Assembly: GCA_964454745.1 (NCBI GenBank)
Contig: CAYVUI010000052.1
Coordinates: 1-29,840 of the forward strand
Source of the DNA: CAYVUI01 sp964454745
GTDB lineage: Bacteria; Planctomycetota; Phycisphaerae; Sedimentisphaerales; Anaerohalosphaeraceae
Direction of reading: 5' to 3'
DNA length: 29,840 nucleotides
Shown: positions 16,344-23,358 of the stretch, piece after piece
How the letters are laid out: each line of letters begins with the position of its first letter
Position numbering within the stretch: the first letter of the stretch is position 1
Translations under genes and position numbers: made by a program
The notes under the pieces: generated by a model
What the model was told of the DNA's origin: nothing
Seen by the model: only the letters and a program-made list of their open reading frames with translations
Database searches by the model: none

Positions 16344-17007
16344 TATGACAGATAACGAAGTCGGCGGATTCGGCATAACTGAAGCTGATGATTTATTGTT
16401 TGTAACAGACTTTGCCCTGGTCAAACAGAAGGTAACTTGTGTTTCAGTTGCTTTTGACGATGAATCAGTGGCGGACTTTTTCGCTGATCAGGTCGAAGCA
16501 GAAAGACAACCTGAACAATTCGGGCGAATCTGGCTGCATAGCCATCCTGGAAATTCTCCAGAGCCGAGTATGACTGATGAAAATACATTTGACAGAGTAT
16601 TCGGCAGATGTGATTGGGCGATTATGTTCATAGTTGCTCAGGATGGCAAAACATATGCAAAGTTGCGTTTTAATGTTGGGCCCGGAAGTGAAGTAAACAT
16701 CCCTGTCTATGTTGATTACAGTGTTGAATTTGATGCAGCTGATTTTTCTACATGGAAAAAGCAATACAAAGCAAATGTCACTGAAGATACAACTTTAAGC
16801 TTAGGCAGCAAGAAAAAATCCCAACAGGAAGCTGAAATTGATATTTTCGGTGGCACCGATGTCTTTGAAGCGGCATCAGTCTCTGGTGAGGACTTAATCG
16901 GAGAGCTTGAACTGATGCATCCGGCTGAAAGGCAGGCCTTCATGGATGAACTTGCTGTCAGGAGCGACTTCTGGGATGAATATGAAAGCGAGGTGCTTTA
17001 TGAGTAA
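16264..17007 (+). CDS. JAMM/JAB-family metalloprotease (deubiquitinase/isopeptidase-like)
   Basis: The start is ATG 16264, preceded by AAGGA, 80 nt inside the previous gene in another frame; the longer in-frame extension to 16213 codes the overlap and is less likely. The 247-aa product has the full JAMM signature: catalytic Glu32 in DNEVGGFG and H92-S-H94-x7-S102-x2-D105 in WLHSHPGNSPEPSMTD. These bind the zinc and activate water for isopeptide or peptide hydrolysis. Family members cut ubiquitin-like proteins or trim their precursors. The C-terminal ~100 residues are acidic and helical (for example LIGELELMHPAERQAFMDEL) and may bind a partner. Its stop overlaps the E1 start by 8 nt, so the two are made together. 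Confidence 0.92.
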   Translation: MKNKKQIQKPSLRFSPTAWAKLLFMRDMTDNEVGGFGITEADDLLFVTDFALVKQKVTCVSVAFDDESVADFFADQVEAERQPEQFGRIWLHSHPGNSPEPSMTDENTFDRVFGRCDWAIMFIVAQDGKTYAKLRFNVGPGSEVNIPVYVDYSVEFDAADFSTWKKQYKANVTEDTTLSLGSKKKSQQEAEIDIFGGTDVFEAASVSGEDLIGELELMHPAERQAFMDELAVRSDFWDEYESEVLYE

Positions 17008-17656
17008 CGAAAGATATTCACGACAAGCAGATATTGTGCCCAGACAGAGAATCCTTGATTGTAAGGCAACCGTAATCGGTATTGGAGCCATCGGCAGGCA
17101 GGTTGCAATTCAATTAACAGCTATCGGTGTTCCAGTGCTGCAATTAATCGACTTTGACCATGTGGATGTTAGCAACCTTGCAACACAGGGATATATGCAA
17201 AAGGATATCAACCACCCCAAAGTTGATGTCACTGCTGAATATTGCAGACAGATCAACCATGATCTTCATGTAGAAGTCTTGTTGGACAGATTTAAAAGAA
17301 CGACGCCGGTTGGCAATACAGTCTTCTGTTGCGTGGATAAAATCGATGTCCGAAAACACATCTGGGATTCTGTCAAGGACAACGTGAATTTCTTTGTTGA
17401 TGGACGGATGAGTGCTGAAGTGTTGCGGGTAATAACAGCCTGCGATGATGACAGTAGGAAGTATTACCCACAAACATTGTTTACTGCCGAACAGGCTCAT
17501 GCCGGCACCTGTACTGCAAAAACAACGATTTACTGTGCCAATATTGCAGCAGGATTCATGCTGGCCCAGTTTACCAAATATCTAAGGCTTTTGCCGGTCG
17601 ATCCGGATATCCAGGTCAATCTTCTGGCTTCCGAGATCAATGTAGGTGAATGTTAG
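17000..17656 (+). CDS. E1-like ThiF/MoeB-family adenylyltransferase
   Basis: The start is ATG 17000, overlapping the JAB stop by 8 nt. The 218-aa length is that of a single ThiF domain. Visible features: RYSRQADIVPRQRI near the N-terminus, as in ThiF/MoeB enzymes; the nucleotide-binding loop G27-x-G29-x2-G32 (VIGIGAIGRQ); the acidic strand end LIDFDHVDVSNLATQGY, where family members often have NLNRQ; Asp113 in CCVDKIDVRK, the conserved Mg/ATP Asp; and Cys171 in AGTCTAKTT, the likely catalytic or thioester cysteine. There is no CxxC zinc ribbon pair and no rhodanese domain. Expected reaction: ATP-dependent adenylation of the C-terminus of the neighbouring ubiquitin-fold protein. No separate E2 gene is recognised nearby. 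Confidence 0.92.
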   Translation: MSNERYSRQADIVPRQRILDCKATVIGIGAIGRQVAIQLTAIGVPVLQLIDFDHVDVSNLATQGYMQKDINHPKVDVTAEYCRQINHDLHVEVLLDRFKRTTPVGNTVFCCVDKIDVRKHIWDSVKDNVNFFVDGRMSAEVLRVITACDDDSRKYYPQTLFTAEQAHAGTCTAKTTIYCANIAAGFMLAQFTKYLRLLPVDPDIQVNLLASEINVGEC

Positions 17657-17668
17657 CATTAACTTTTA

Positions 17669-17703
17669 GCTTAGCGATAGTTCAAGTATGGCTATCGCTA
17701 AGC
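17669..17703 (+). promoter_or_regulatory. Perfect 12-bp hairpin after the E1 gene
   Basis: GCTTAGCGATAG (17669-17680) pairs with CTATCGCTAAGC (17692-17703) around an 11-nt loop. No T-run follows. It lies 25 nt before the ATG of the split zinc-ribbon gene. Confidence 0.6.
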
Positions 17704-17728
17704 CCAATATAAGAAATGAGGTGAAAAT

Positions 17729-17836
17729 ATGTATAGTAAACAAGTTGATAAAAGATACCGGGAGCCAATGGTCAAATTCCTGAAAAACCATTTGAGATAC
17801 AATTATGTTGAGTTCCGGATTATGCCGAGCAGATGA
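17729..17836 (+). pseudogene. 5' part of the zinc-ribbon gene split by the RIT element
   Basis: ATG 17729 follows GAGGTG and reads MYSKQVDKRYREPMVKFLKN, then HLRYN, before entering the mobile element at about 17803 and stopping at 17836. The codons AGA-TAC-AA at 17795-17802 recur, in the same frame, at 21326-21333. Joining 17729-17802 to 21334-21916 gives one 218-codon protein, so this is the amputated N-terminus of the gene whose remainder is at 21338-21916. Confidence 0.8.
17802..17830 (+). repeat. Left 29-bp terminal inverted repeat of the RIT element
   Basis: It is identical to the reverse complement of 21272-21300. It contains two same-direction copies of TTATGNNGAG, at 17803 and 17820, 17 bp apart. 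Confidence 0.9.
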
Positions 17837-17957
17837 AGCAATTTCTTGTATAGACCTGATTTTTGCATGAGTGAGTATCAATAGCGCTTCCGGAACTCTG
17901 CATAATTCGAATATGTTGTTTTCTTTTCTTCTGGTGCTTTATACTGCCTTAGGCGTG

Positions 17958-17963
17958 TATAAT
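17958..17963 (+). promoter_or_regulatory. Probable -10 box for the recombinase operon
   Basis: A perfect TATAAT preceded by GTG lies 58 bp before the first recombinase start. The region 16-18 bp upstream (GTGCTTTA) is a poor -35, so the call rests on the -10 alone. Confidence 0.4.
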
Positions 17964-18021
17964 AGACATATAGGACATTTTGATCCTTTCCAATCTATTA
18001 CTTTATTTATGGAGGTCTATT

Positions 18022-19266
18022 ATGAGTGTTGGTACTAACAATCCGTTTTTCGAAGAACCGCATGCGCTGAAACGTTGGAAACGAGGGCCATTGGCTCCAT
18101 ATATAGATGGATTTGCCAATCGGCTTTGTGGCCGTGGCTACGCTGCCGCCGTCGGACAGGATTATATCCGGTGCATTGGTCACTTAAGTATTTGGCTTGA
18201 ACAGCGGGGTTTTGGCATCTCCATACTAGATGAGCACAGGATATACGACCATATCAACAACCTGAAGCACCACAGAGGCGTGCTCCTCAGCAGTGGTCCG
18301 CACCGATTATTCCTGTCATATTTACGGGAAACGGGGGTTATCAAGCAGCCACCGCCCCAAACGATGAGTAGAGTGGTCAGCCTCGTGAAAGAATACGTTG
18401 ACTATCTACGGCAAGAGCGAGGACTCGCGAAGTCCACACTTGCGTATCGTCGCTCGGTTCCTCGTAGGTTTCTTGAGGAAAAATTTGGTCATGAACCTGT
18501 CCGAATCTCTCATCTAAAGGCACAAGATTTCATACGCTATATTGAGAAGCATAAATATGAATTTACTGTACAGACCCGAAAAAATATAATTCTTGTGTTT
18601 AGAGATTTTTGTAGATTCCTTTATCTGCGTGGGTATATTCGTCGAGACATCGCAGACAGCATTCCTCGAATTCCTTCCTGGAAAGGCACTCGCTTGCCCA
18701 CTTATCTTAAACCATTCGATGTCGAAAACCTCTTGAGGGCATGTGACAGGGATACTCTTAAGGGCATGCGTGATTATGCAGTTCTGTTGTTGTTAATCCG
18801 TTTGGGACTACGAGCTGGCGAAGTATGTTCATTAACTTTGGATAACATTGATTGGGAAACCGGTCAGATTACAATCTGTGGCAAAGGGAGTAAACGAAAT
18901 CGAATGCCGCTGCCTGATGATGTGGGTAAAGCTTTGGTAAAATACCTTCAGCATGGTCGCCCACCGTCTTCTTCGCGACGAGTATTCATTCGCATGCGGG
19001 CACCTTACACGGGATTTCAGGGATCCGATTCAGTTACACATATTGTGAAACAGGCATTGGAACGTGCAGGGTTAAACCCTCCACACAAGGGACCTCACTT
19101 ACTGAGGCATACCTTTGCGACTCATCTACTAAATGGCGGAGCAACCTTGTCTGAAATTAGCAGGATGCTTGGACACGAGAATTCCCGCAGTACACTGATT
19201 TATGCACACATTGATATGAACAACCTAAAAAATGTAGCTCAGCCCTGGCCAGGAGGTGTGTCATGA
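18022..19266 (+). CDS. RIT tyrosine recombinase A
   Basis: The start is ATG 18022, with GGAGG at 18011-18015, rather than the in-frame start at 17980. The product is 414 aa. An N-terminal SAM-like (core-binding) domain includes YVDYLRQERGLAKSTLAYRR. The catalytic domain has the Arg in LGLRAGEVCSL (about 265), HLLRHTFATHLL (H-x2-R, about 360) and the nucleophilic Tyr in STLIYAHID (about 394). All four key residues are present, so the enzyme should be able to cut and join DNA. It is the first of three coupled recombinase genes and overlaps the second by ATGA. Confidence 0.93.
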   Translation: MSVGTNNPFFEEPHALKRWKRGPLAPYIDGFANRLCGRGYAAAVGQDYIRCIGHLSIWLEQRGFGISILDEHRIYDHINNLKHHRGVLLSSGPHRLFLSYLRETGVIKQPPPQTMSRVVSLVKEYVDYLRQERGLAKSTLAYRRSVPRRFLEEKFGHEPVRISHLKAQDFIRYIEKHKYEFTVQTRKNIILVFRDFCRFLYLRGYIRRDIADSIPRIPSWKGTRLPTYLKPFDVENLLRACDRDTLKGMRDYAVLLLLIRLGLRAGEVCSLTLDNIDWETGQITICGKGSKRNRMPLPDDVGKALVKYLQHGRPPSSSRRVFIRMRAPYTGFQGSDSVTHIVKQALERAGLNPPHKGPHLLRHTFATHLLNGGATLSEISRMLGHENSRSTLIYAHIDMNNLKNVAQPWPGGVS

Positions 19267-20186
19267 AAAGTCCACAGACCGTTTTAACAGATTATCTCGC
19301 CATGCGTCGTTCACTTGGCTTCAAATTACAGAAACATGAACCGGTATTACATGAATTTCTCCGGTTCTTCGCGACACAGAAGGCATCGTATCTAACCGCA
19401 GAATTAGCACTGCAATGGGCTAGAAAGCCCCAACACACTGATCCAGCATGGTGGACTACGCGTTTGAGTATATTGCGTGGATTTGCTACCTACTGGAAAA
19501 CCGTTGATGCGAGAACAGAGATACCTTCTCGCCATGTCTTGATTCGTCAATATAAAAGACCTACTCCATTTATCTACACTGATCAACAGATCATCCAAAT
19601 CTTGGATTCAACCCGTCAATTGAGCTCACAAGATAATCTCACCTATTGGGCATTATTCGGACTGCTAAGGGTTACAGGCATGCGTGTGGGAGAAGCCTTG
19701 GCACTCAATAATGCTGATGTAGATCTGGATAAGGGCACTATTACTGTTCTAGATGCGAAACTAAACACATCGCGACTCCTTTCTTTACATTTTACGACAC
19801 AAACCGCACTCAAGCAGTATGTGGCCAAACGTAATCGGCAATTCACTTGCAGGAGGGATACGCCGTTCTTTGTCACTCGGAAAGCTAGTCGACCCTTGTA
19901 TACCACAGTTCGTCGAACCTACAGGACAGTATTGTTTGATTTAGGTATTCGCAAACCAGAACAGCACAAAGGGCCACGACTCCATGATCTTCGCCATACT
20001 TTTGCGGTTAGATCACTTGTATCTTTTTATAAAGAAGGTCAGGATATTGATGCCAAGATTCATGCCCTGTCTACCTACTTGGGACATAAGAGTATAAGTC
20101 GTACCTATTGGTATCTGACTGCGATCCCTGAACTCATGGGCCTAGCCTTATCTCGTTTGGAAGAAAAGATAGGAGGTGCAGTATGA
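19263..20186 (+). CDS. RIT tyrosine recombinase B
   Basis: A 307-aa phage-integrase-family protein starting in the ATGA overlap with recombinase A. The N-terminal domain begins VLTDYLAMRRSLGFKLQKHE. Catalytic motifs are TGMRVGEALALN (Arg about 141), HDLRHTFAVRSL (about 242) and the Tyr within SRTYWYLTAIPE (about 283-284). The end, LMGLALSRLEEKIGG, resembles the second-position recombinases of RIT and Tn554-like sets. It presumably acts together with A and C; translation coupling suggests equal amounts of the three. Confidence 0.92.
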   Translation: MKSPQTVLTDYLAMRRSLGFKLQKHEPVLHEFLRFFATQKASYLTAELALQWARKPQHTDPAWWTTRLSILRGFATYWKTVDARTEIPSRHVLIRQYKRPTPFIYTDQQIIQILDSTRQLSSQDNLTYWALFGLLRVTGMRVGEALALNNADVDLDKGTITVLDAKLNTSRLLSLHFTTQTALKQYVAKRNRQFTCRRDTPFFVTRKASRPLYTTVRRTYRTVLFDLGIRKPEQHKGPRLHDLRHTFAVRSLVSFYKEGQDIDAKIHALSTYLGHKSISRTYWYLTAIPELMGLALSRLEEKIGGAV

Positions 20187-21181
20187 GATCGTCAAAGTCG
20201 TTTGCGGCGTTATTGCAGGCTTTCTTCACTGACAGGCTTATGACACAACGTAATGCTAGTGAACACACTATAGCTTCCTACCGTGACACATTCCGCCTAT
20301 TACTTCGATATCTCCAGCAACACTGCGGTAAGTCTCCCTCAAGGATCATTCTGCAAGATTTGAATGCGACTGTGATTGTCGACTTCTTGAATCACTTGGA
20401 AAAAGAAAGAGGCAACAAAGTGAGATCTCGTAACATCCGGCTTGCCGCAATTCGATCATTCTTTCACTATATAGCATTTGAAGAGCCATCTCAAGCCGAG
20501 CTTATTCAAAGAGTCTTGGCAATTCCAATCAAGAAATGGAAAAAGAAACTGGTGTCTTTCCTCACGCCTACGGAAACCGAGGCTCTGATCAAATCGATTG
20601 ACCGTGATACTACGCTTGGGTGTCGCGATCTTGCACTTCTACTCGTGGCAACTCAAACTGGGCTCCGCGCATCAGAATTGACTAATCTGCAGTGCGGTAG
20701 TGTGGTTTTAGGACGAAGTGTTTATCTTCACTGTCACGGCAAGGGTCGCAAGGACCGGTGTGTCCCTCTAACAAAAGCAACCGCAAAAGTAGTGAAATTA
20801 TGGTTACAACTGCAGCATGGAGATCTGAACAGTCCTCTCTTTACAAACGCCAGAGGCTCCAGGCTCAGCCGTGATGGTGTTGCATATATCCTGAAAAAGT
20901 ATATCACGATTGCACAGCGTACATGCCCGTCATTACGATCCAAGCACGTTTCCCCTCACACCTTGCGTCACACCAATGCGGTAAATTTGCTTCAAGCAGG
21001 CGTGGAGCAGGCAACAATAGCACTTTGGTTGGGCCATGAATCCATCGAAAGTACCCAGATTTATCTGCATGCAGACATGGAATACAAAAAGAAGATTTTA
21101 GCAAAGTTAACACCAAGCAAAACTAAGGCGCTTACATATAGACCAGATGACAGCTTGCTAAGCTTCTTGAACAGCCTATGA
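20183..21181 (+). CDS. RIT tyrosine recombinase C
   Basis: A 332-aa tyrosine recombinase starting in the ATGA overlap with recombinase B. The N-terminal core-binding domain (FFTDRLMTQRNASEHTIASY) is followed by a XerC/D-like catalytic domain: TGLRASELTNLQ (Arg about 160), HTLRHTNAVNLL (about 260) and the Tyr in ESTQIYLHADM (about 293). The RHRY set is intact. It ends near the right end of the element, with the sub-terminal repeats starting 21 bp after its stop. Confidence 0.93.
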   Translation: MRSSKSFAALLQAFFTDRLMTQRNASEHTIASYRDTFRLLLRYLQQHCGKSPSRIILQDLNATVIVDFLNHLEKERGNKVRSRNIRLAAIRSFFHYIAFEEPSQAELIQRVLAIPIKKWKKKLVSFLTPTETEALIKSIDRDTTLGCRDLALLLVATQTGLRASELTNLQCGSVVLGRSVYLHCHGKGRKDRCVPLTKATAKVVKLWLQLQHGDLNSPLFTNARGSRLSRDGVAYILKKYITIAQRTCPSLRSKHVSPHTLRHTNAVNLLQAGVEQATIALWLGHESIESTQIYLHADMEYKKKILAKLTPSKTKALTYRPDDSLLSFLNSL

Positions 21182-21271
21182 TTTGCATCTGCAACGAGCA
21201 CACCGGATTATGCCGAGTGATGGATGTCCTAATCGAGAGATCCACCGTTTAAAGAGCATAAGCTTTGTTAC

Positions 21272-21300
21272 GCTCGGCATAATCCGGAACTCAACATAAT
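21272..21300 (-). repeat. Right 29-bp terminal inverted repeat of the RIT element
   Basis: It is the exact inverted copy of 17802-17830. It carries two minus-strand copies of the TTATGNNGAG motif, at 21273 and 21290, again 17 bp apart. Confidence 0.9.
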
Positions 21301-21302
21301 CA

Positions 21303-21330
21303 TATCTTATGCTGAGCTCAGCATAAGATA
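21303..21330. repeat. 28-bp perfect palindrome at the right element-target junction
   Basis: Positions 21303-21330 equal their own reverse complement, centred on GAGCTC. Each half contains a copy of TTATGCTGAG, the motif repeated in the element's ends. The outer 5 bp on the right (AGATA) belong to the duplicated target. Confidence 0.9.
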
Positions 21331-21337
21331 CAACACG

Positions 21338-21916
21338 ATGAATAGCTGGAACAGATCGACCAGCTATGCCAACAACATCAAGCTGCATAATGTCGAAAAG
21401 CCCGGATCAGTGGATAATGATACCTGGTGGGAAATTCTCTGGATCACTGAATGGCAGGAAAAGCTTAATGATCTGCTTGAAGATTTCAACAGAAAACACA
21501 ACTACCAATGGCAGGCCGGAATCAATGGCAGAAGTGGCGGTTATGTCGTTCTTTACAAAGGCGGGATCAAACCAAGCGGCTATGAAAGCTACTGCAGCCA
21601 TTGCGGCCAGAAGAACTACAAGACAGTTCCTGAAGGCCAAATGGGTATCTGCGGCAGATGTGATGCCAAAGCTAGGGTAAATTTCAACCAGACACACATG
21701 CAGGTTTTTACCTGGCCAGGCAAAGATGTGGATATGTATGAGGATTTCGAAGACTGGACGCTGAGCCAGATCAGAGACAGAGTTGAACTGATACAGGATT
21801 TTGACAAGCTGTGCGATTCTATTATTTCAGAGTATGTCGAGACCTGTTTGAATTATCGTGTCTCGGAAGAAGAAATCTTCGTACCGAAAACAATAAAAGT
21901 CTTAGAACCAGTTTAA
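21338..21916 (+). pseudogene. 3' part of the split zinc-ribbon gene
   Basis: From ATG 21338 the frame encodes 192 residues beginning MNSWNRSTSYANNIKLHNVE, but no ribosome-binding site precedes this ATG and the true N-terminus is at 17729-17802. The frame is continuous with the left fragment once the element and one AGATACAA copy are removed. The protein contains a zinc ribbon: YCSHCGQKNY ... GICGRCDAKA (C-x2-C, 17 residues, C-x2-C), preceded by a Trp-rich stretch (DTWWEILWITEWQEKLNDLL) and followed by an acidic helical tail. No enzyme signature is visible. The gene might still make a shortened protein if the RIT sequence supplies a start, but it is best read as disrupted, and restorable by exact excision. 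Confidence 0.75.
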
Positions 21917-21933
21917 AATTGGAGGTGTTACTT

Positions 21934-22158
21934 ATGGCAAAACGAGAATATATGACAGTGGCTTCACTGAAGAAGCTTTTAAATGATTTCAAAGATGAGA
22001 TTGAAGAGGACTTCTTGGTCTGGTTATCATCAGATGAAGAAGGTAATGAGTTTTTGCCAATACACAATGATTCGAGATTGTGTTTGGCTATTGAACCTGA
22101 AGAAAAACGGATCATTCTGTTTCCTTCTCATCGAGAACCTCAAGTTACAGGAGAATGA
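21934..22158 (+). CDS. Small acidic protein, 74 aa, unknown
   Basis: The start is ATG 21934, set by GGAGGTG at 21921-21927; longer upstream extensions overlap the preceding gene. The sequence (MTVASLKKLLNDFKDEIEED, then FLVWLSSDEEGNEFLPIHND) follows a common small alpha/beta pattern in phage and planctomycete genomes in which 'T-V-x-x-L-x-x-L-L' is followed by an acidic strand 'VWLSSDEEGNE'. Function is unknown. It is coupled to the next gene, whose ATG lies 2 nt past its stop. Confidence 0.7.
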   Translation: MAKREYMTVASLKKLLNDFKDEIEEDFLVWLSSDEEGNEFLPIHNDSRLCLAIEPEEKRIILFPSHREPQVTGE

Positions 22159-22160
22159 AA

Positions 22161-22634
22161 ATGCTTTATGTAAGATTATTTCATGGAAGAACCGATCCCA
22201 AACAGGAGATGGATGACTGGGGTACCGATGGTCCGGTTTTTGGACCCTATCAGTATGCCCACACCACTTACAATTGTCACCTGAAGCTCGGAAAATCTGA
22301 TGGCAGTTGTGATGAATTTTATATAGTCGGACCGGATATGGTTTTCTATGATGGCGTATATTATGGTGACTGGTCTATATTTGGCGAGGAAGAACTGAAG
22401 GCAGATAATTTTAATCCTTCAATTTATGATCCAACCAAAGCCAAGCCGCCAAAACTCCAAAAGCAACAGGCCAGAATAATTGTCTATGTAAAAGGCGGAA
22501 TCTGCCAGGATGTAAAAACTAATATTGCCGATGGTTTTTGGGATTATGCAATTGTCGATTATGACAATGAACCTAATCTACCTGATGAACATGTTCCATT
22601 TTCTGAAAATGAAATGGAACCGCTTTTTCTATAA
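22161..22634 (+). CDS. Unknown 157-aa protein, end of the island cluster
   Basis: The start is ATG 22161, with AGGAG at 22149-22153 (7-nt spacing); the in-frame ATG at 22155 is too close to it. The N-terminus MLYVRLFHGRTDPKQEMDDW followed by GTDGPVFGPYQYAHTTY is a conserved-looking block that I associate with small uncharacterised proteins of mobile elements. The protein is acidic, aromatic-rich and probably cytosolic, with a strand-rich C-terminus (ARIIVYVKGGICQDVKTNIA). No motif suggests a reaction. A terminator follows 10 nt after the stop, closing the cluster. Confidence 0.7.
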   Translation: MLYVRLFHGRTDPKQEMDDWGTDGPVFGPYQYAHTTYNCHLKLGKSDGSCDEFYIVGPDMVFYDGVYYGDWSIFGEEELKADNFNPSIYDPTKAKPPKLQKQQARIIVYVKGGICQDVKTNIADGFWDYAIVDYDNEPNLPDEHVPFSENEMEPLFL

Positions 22635-22643
22635 TTTTTCTTT

Positions 22644-22670
22644 CCGCAGCTGTTTTAAGCTGCGGTTTTT
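22644..22670 (+). terminator. Rho-independent terminator closing the island cluster
   Basis: CCGCAGCT (22644-22651) pairs with AGCTGCGG (22658-22665) around a short TTTTA-type loop, followed by five T residues. Confidence 0.85.
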
Positions 22671-22819
22671 CCAACTCGTAGCGATAGCTCTGCAAAAGTT
22701 TTTAATATACTCTGGCTTCCATAGGGTGAAAAGAGGCCATAAAGCCTTCCCAAGAGCATCGGATCATGTATCCGGTGCTCACTCAAACATCGTTTTTAGG
22801 CAAATATTGCAGATCAAAA
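22671..22819. other. Intergenic stretch with one hairpin
   Basis: No gene is seen. The inverted repeat 22754-22764 / 22770-22780 (GAGCATCGGAT with ATCCGGTGCTC, one mismatch tolerated as wobble) lacks a T-run on either strand. It lies between two convergent units and could be a weak bidirectional stop or an old element end. Confidence 0.3.
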
Positions 22820-23116
22820 TTAAGCGACTTTGCTTCCACATTCCGAGCAATAGCATGGATTTCCTAATAGCCGCTTGTCACAGACCGGACAACTTCTGCC
22901 AATTCCAAATCTGCTTCTGCCAGGGCTAACCAGCAGGATCAACAGTGCTACGATCACCGTGATGGCCGTGCCTGTCAGGAAATTCTCCCTGATCCAGTTA
23001 GCTTTCTCTGGAACTCCCTTTTCAGCCAACCAGTTTGCGATCAAAACCACGTTTCCAGCGATAAGAATCGCCCCTATTAGCCCAATAATGAGGAATTTTC
23101 TTGTGCCAAGGCTCAT
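22820..23116 (-). CDS. Small membrane protein with C-terminal zinc ribbon
   Basis: The minus-strand ATG at 23116 is preceded by AAAGGG. The 98-aa protein has two membrane segments, FLIIGLIGAILIAGNVVLIA (about 8-27) and GTAITVIVALLILLVSPG (about 48-65). The tail RSCPVCDKRLLGNPCYCSEC carries two CxxC pairs of a zinc-ribbon type. Such proteins are common and usually unassigned. It diverges from the BREX operon, sharing the 23117-23358 intergenic region, and converges on the island cluster. Role unknown. Confidence 0.75.
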   Translation of the reverse strand: MSLGTRKFLIIGLIGAILIAGNVVLIANWLAEKGVPEKANWIRENFLTGTAITVIVALLILLVSPGRSRFGIGRSCPVCDKRLLGNPCYCSECGSKVA

Positions 23117-23275
23117 AATTTACCCTTTCATAATAGATCATCCTTTTTGTTCAAGTGTAGCGCAAGTTGGGGGGCGAGCGCAAGTCTCAAAATATTATAT
23201 TTTTATTTTTTTTGAGTTGTTTGCATAAGTTTCTACAAAAAAAGAGGTTATGGTCTTAAATTTTAGCGAATTTCC

Positions 23276-23303
23276 TTGACAATATATCGAAGCATATTAG
23301 AAT
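23276..23303 (+). promoter_or_regulatory. Sigma70-type promoter of the BREX operon
   Basis: TTGACA (23276-23281), a 16-bp spacer, then TAGAAT (23298-23303). The first gene of the operon starts 56 bp downstream of the -10, after AAAAGGAG. Confidence 0.7.
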
Positions 23304-23358
23304 AAATCGCAAGTATTTGGAACTAATTCGCCTCATTCCTTCAAAAGGAGATTAGCAG

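Larger units (their letters stand above)
17803..21333 (+). mobile_element. Recombinase-in-trio (RIT) element
   Basis: Three adjacent tyrosine-recombinase genes, overlapping by 4 nt each, are bounded by a perfect 29-bp inverted repeat (17802-17830 and 21272-21300). The direct repeat AGATACAA flanks the element (17795-17802 and 21326-21333). Three recombinases of unequal type in a row, with inverted repeats at the ends, are the definition of RIT elements. Extra sub-terminal arms are present: 17889-17907 is a 17/19 inverted match to the left end, and 21203-21217 is a perfect 15-bp inverted match to 21273-21287. About 25 bp of additional sequence, containing a long palindrome, lies between the right inverted repeat and the target copy. 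Confidence 0.88.

Noticed and set aside
10389..17656. Assigning the island to the PRTRC plasmid system
   Set aside because: ThiF, JAB and a Ubl are shared, but no ParB-like gene and no recognisable PRTRC A-F proteins are present, and the Ubl is ThiS-like rather than of the PRTRC-C type.
6106..22670. Direct repeats or a tRNA as island attachment sites
   Set aside because: No tRNA gene was found and no shared sequence was seen between the likely left border and the region after the last cluster gene. The borders are inferred only from the broken gene and gene content.
22754..22780. A terminator between the island and the membrane zinc-ribbon gene
   Set aside because: The hairpin is good but no T-run follows on either strand.
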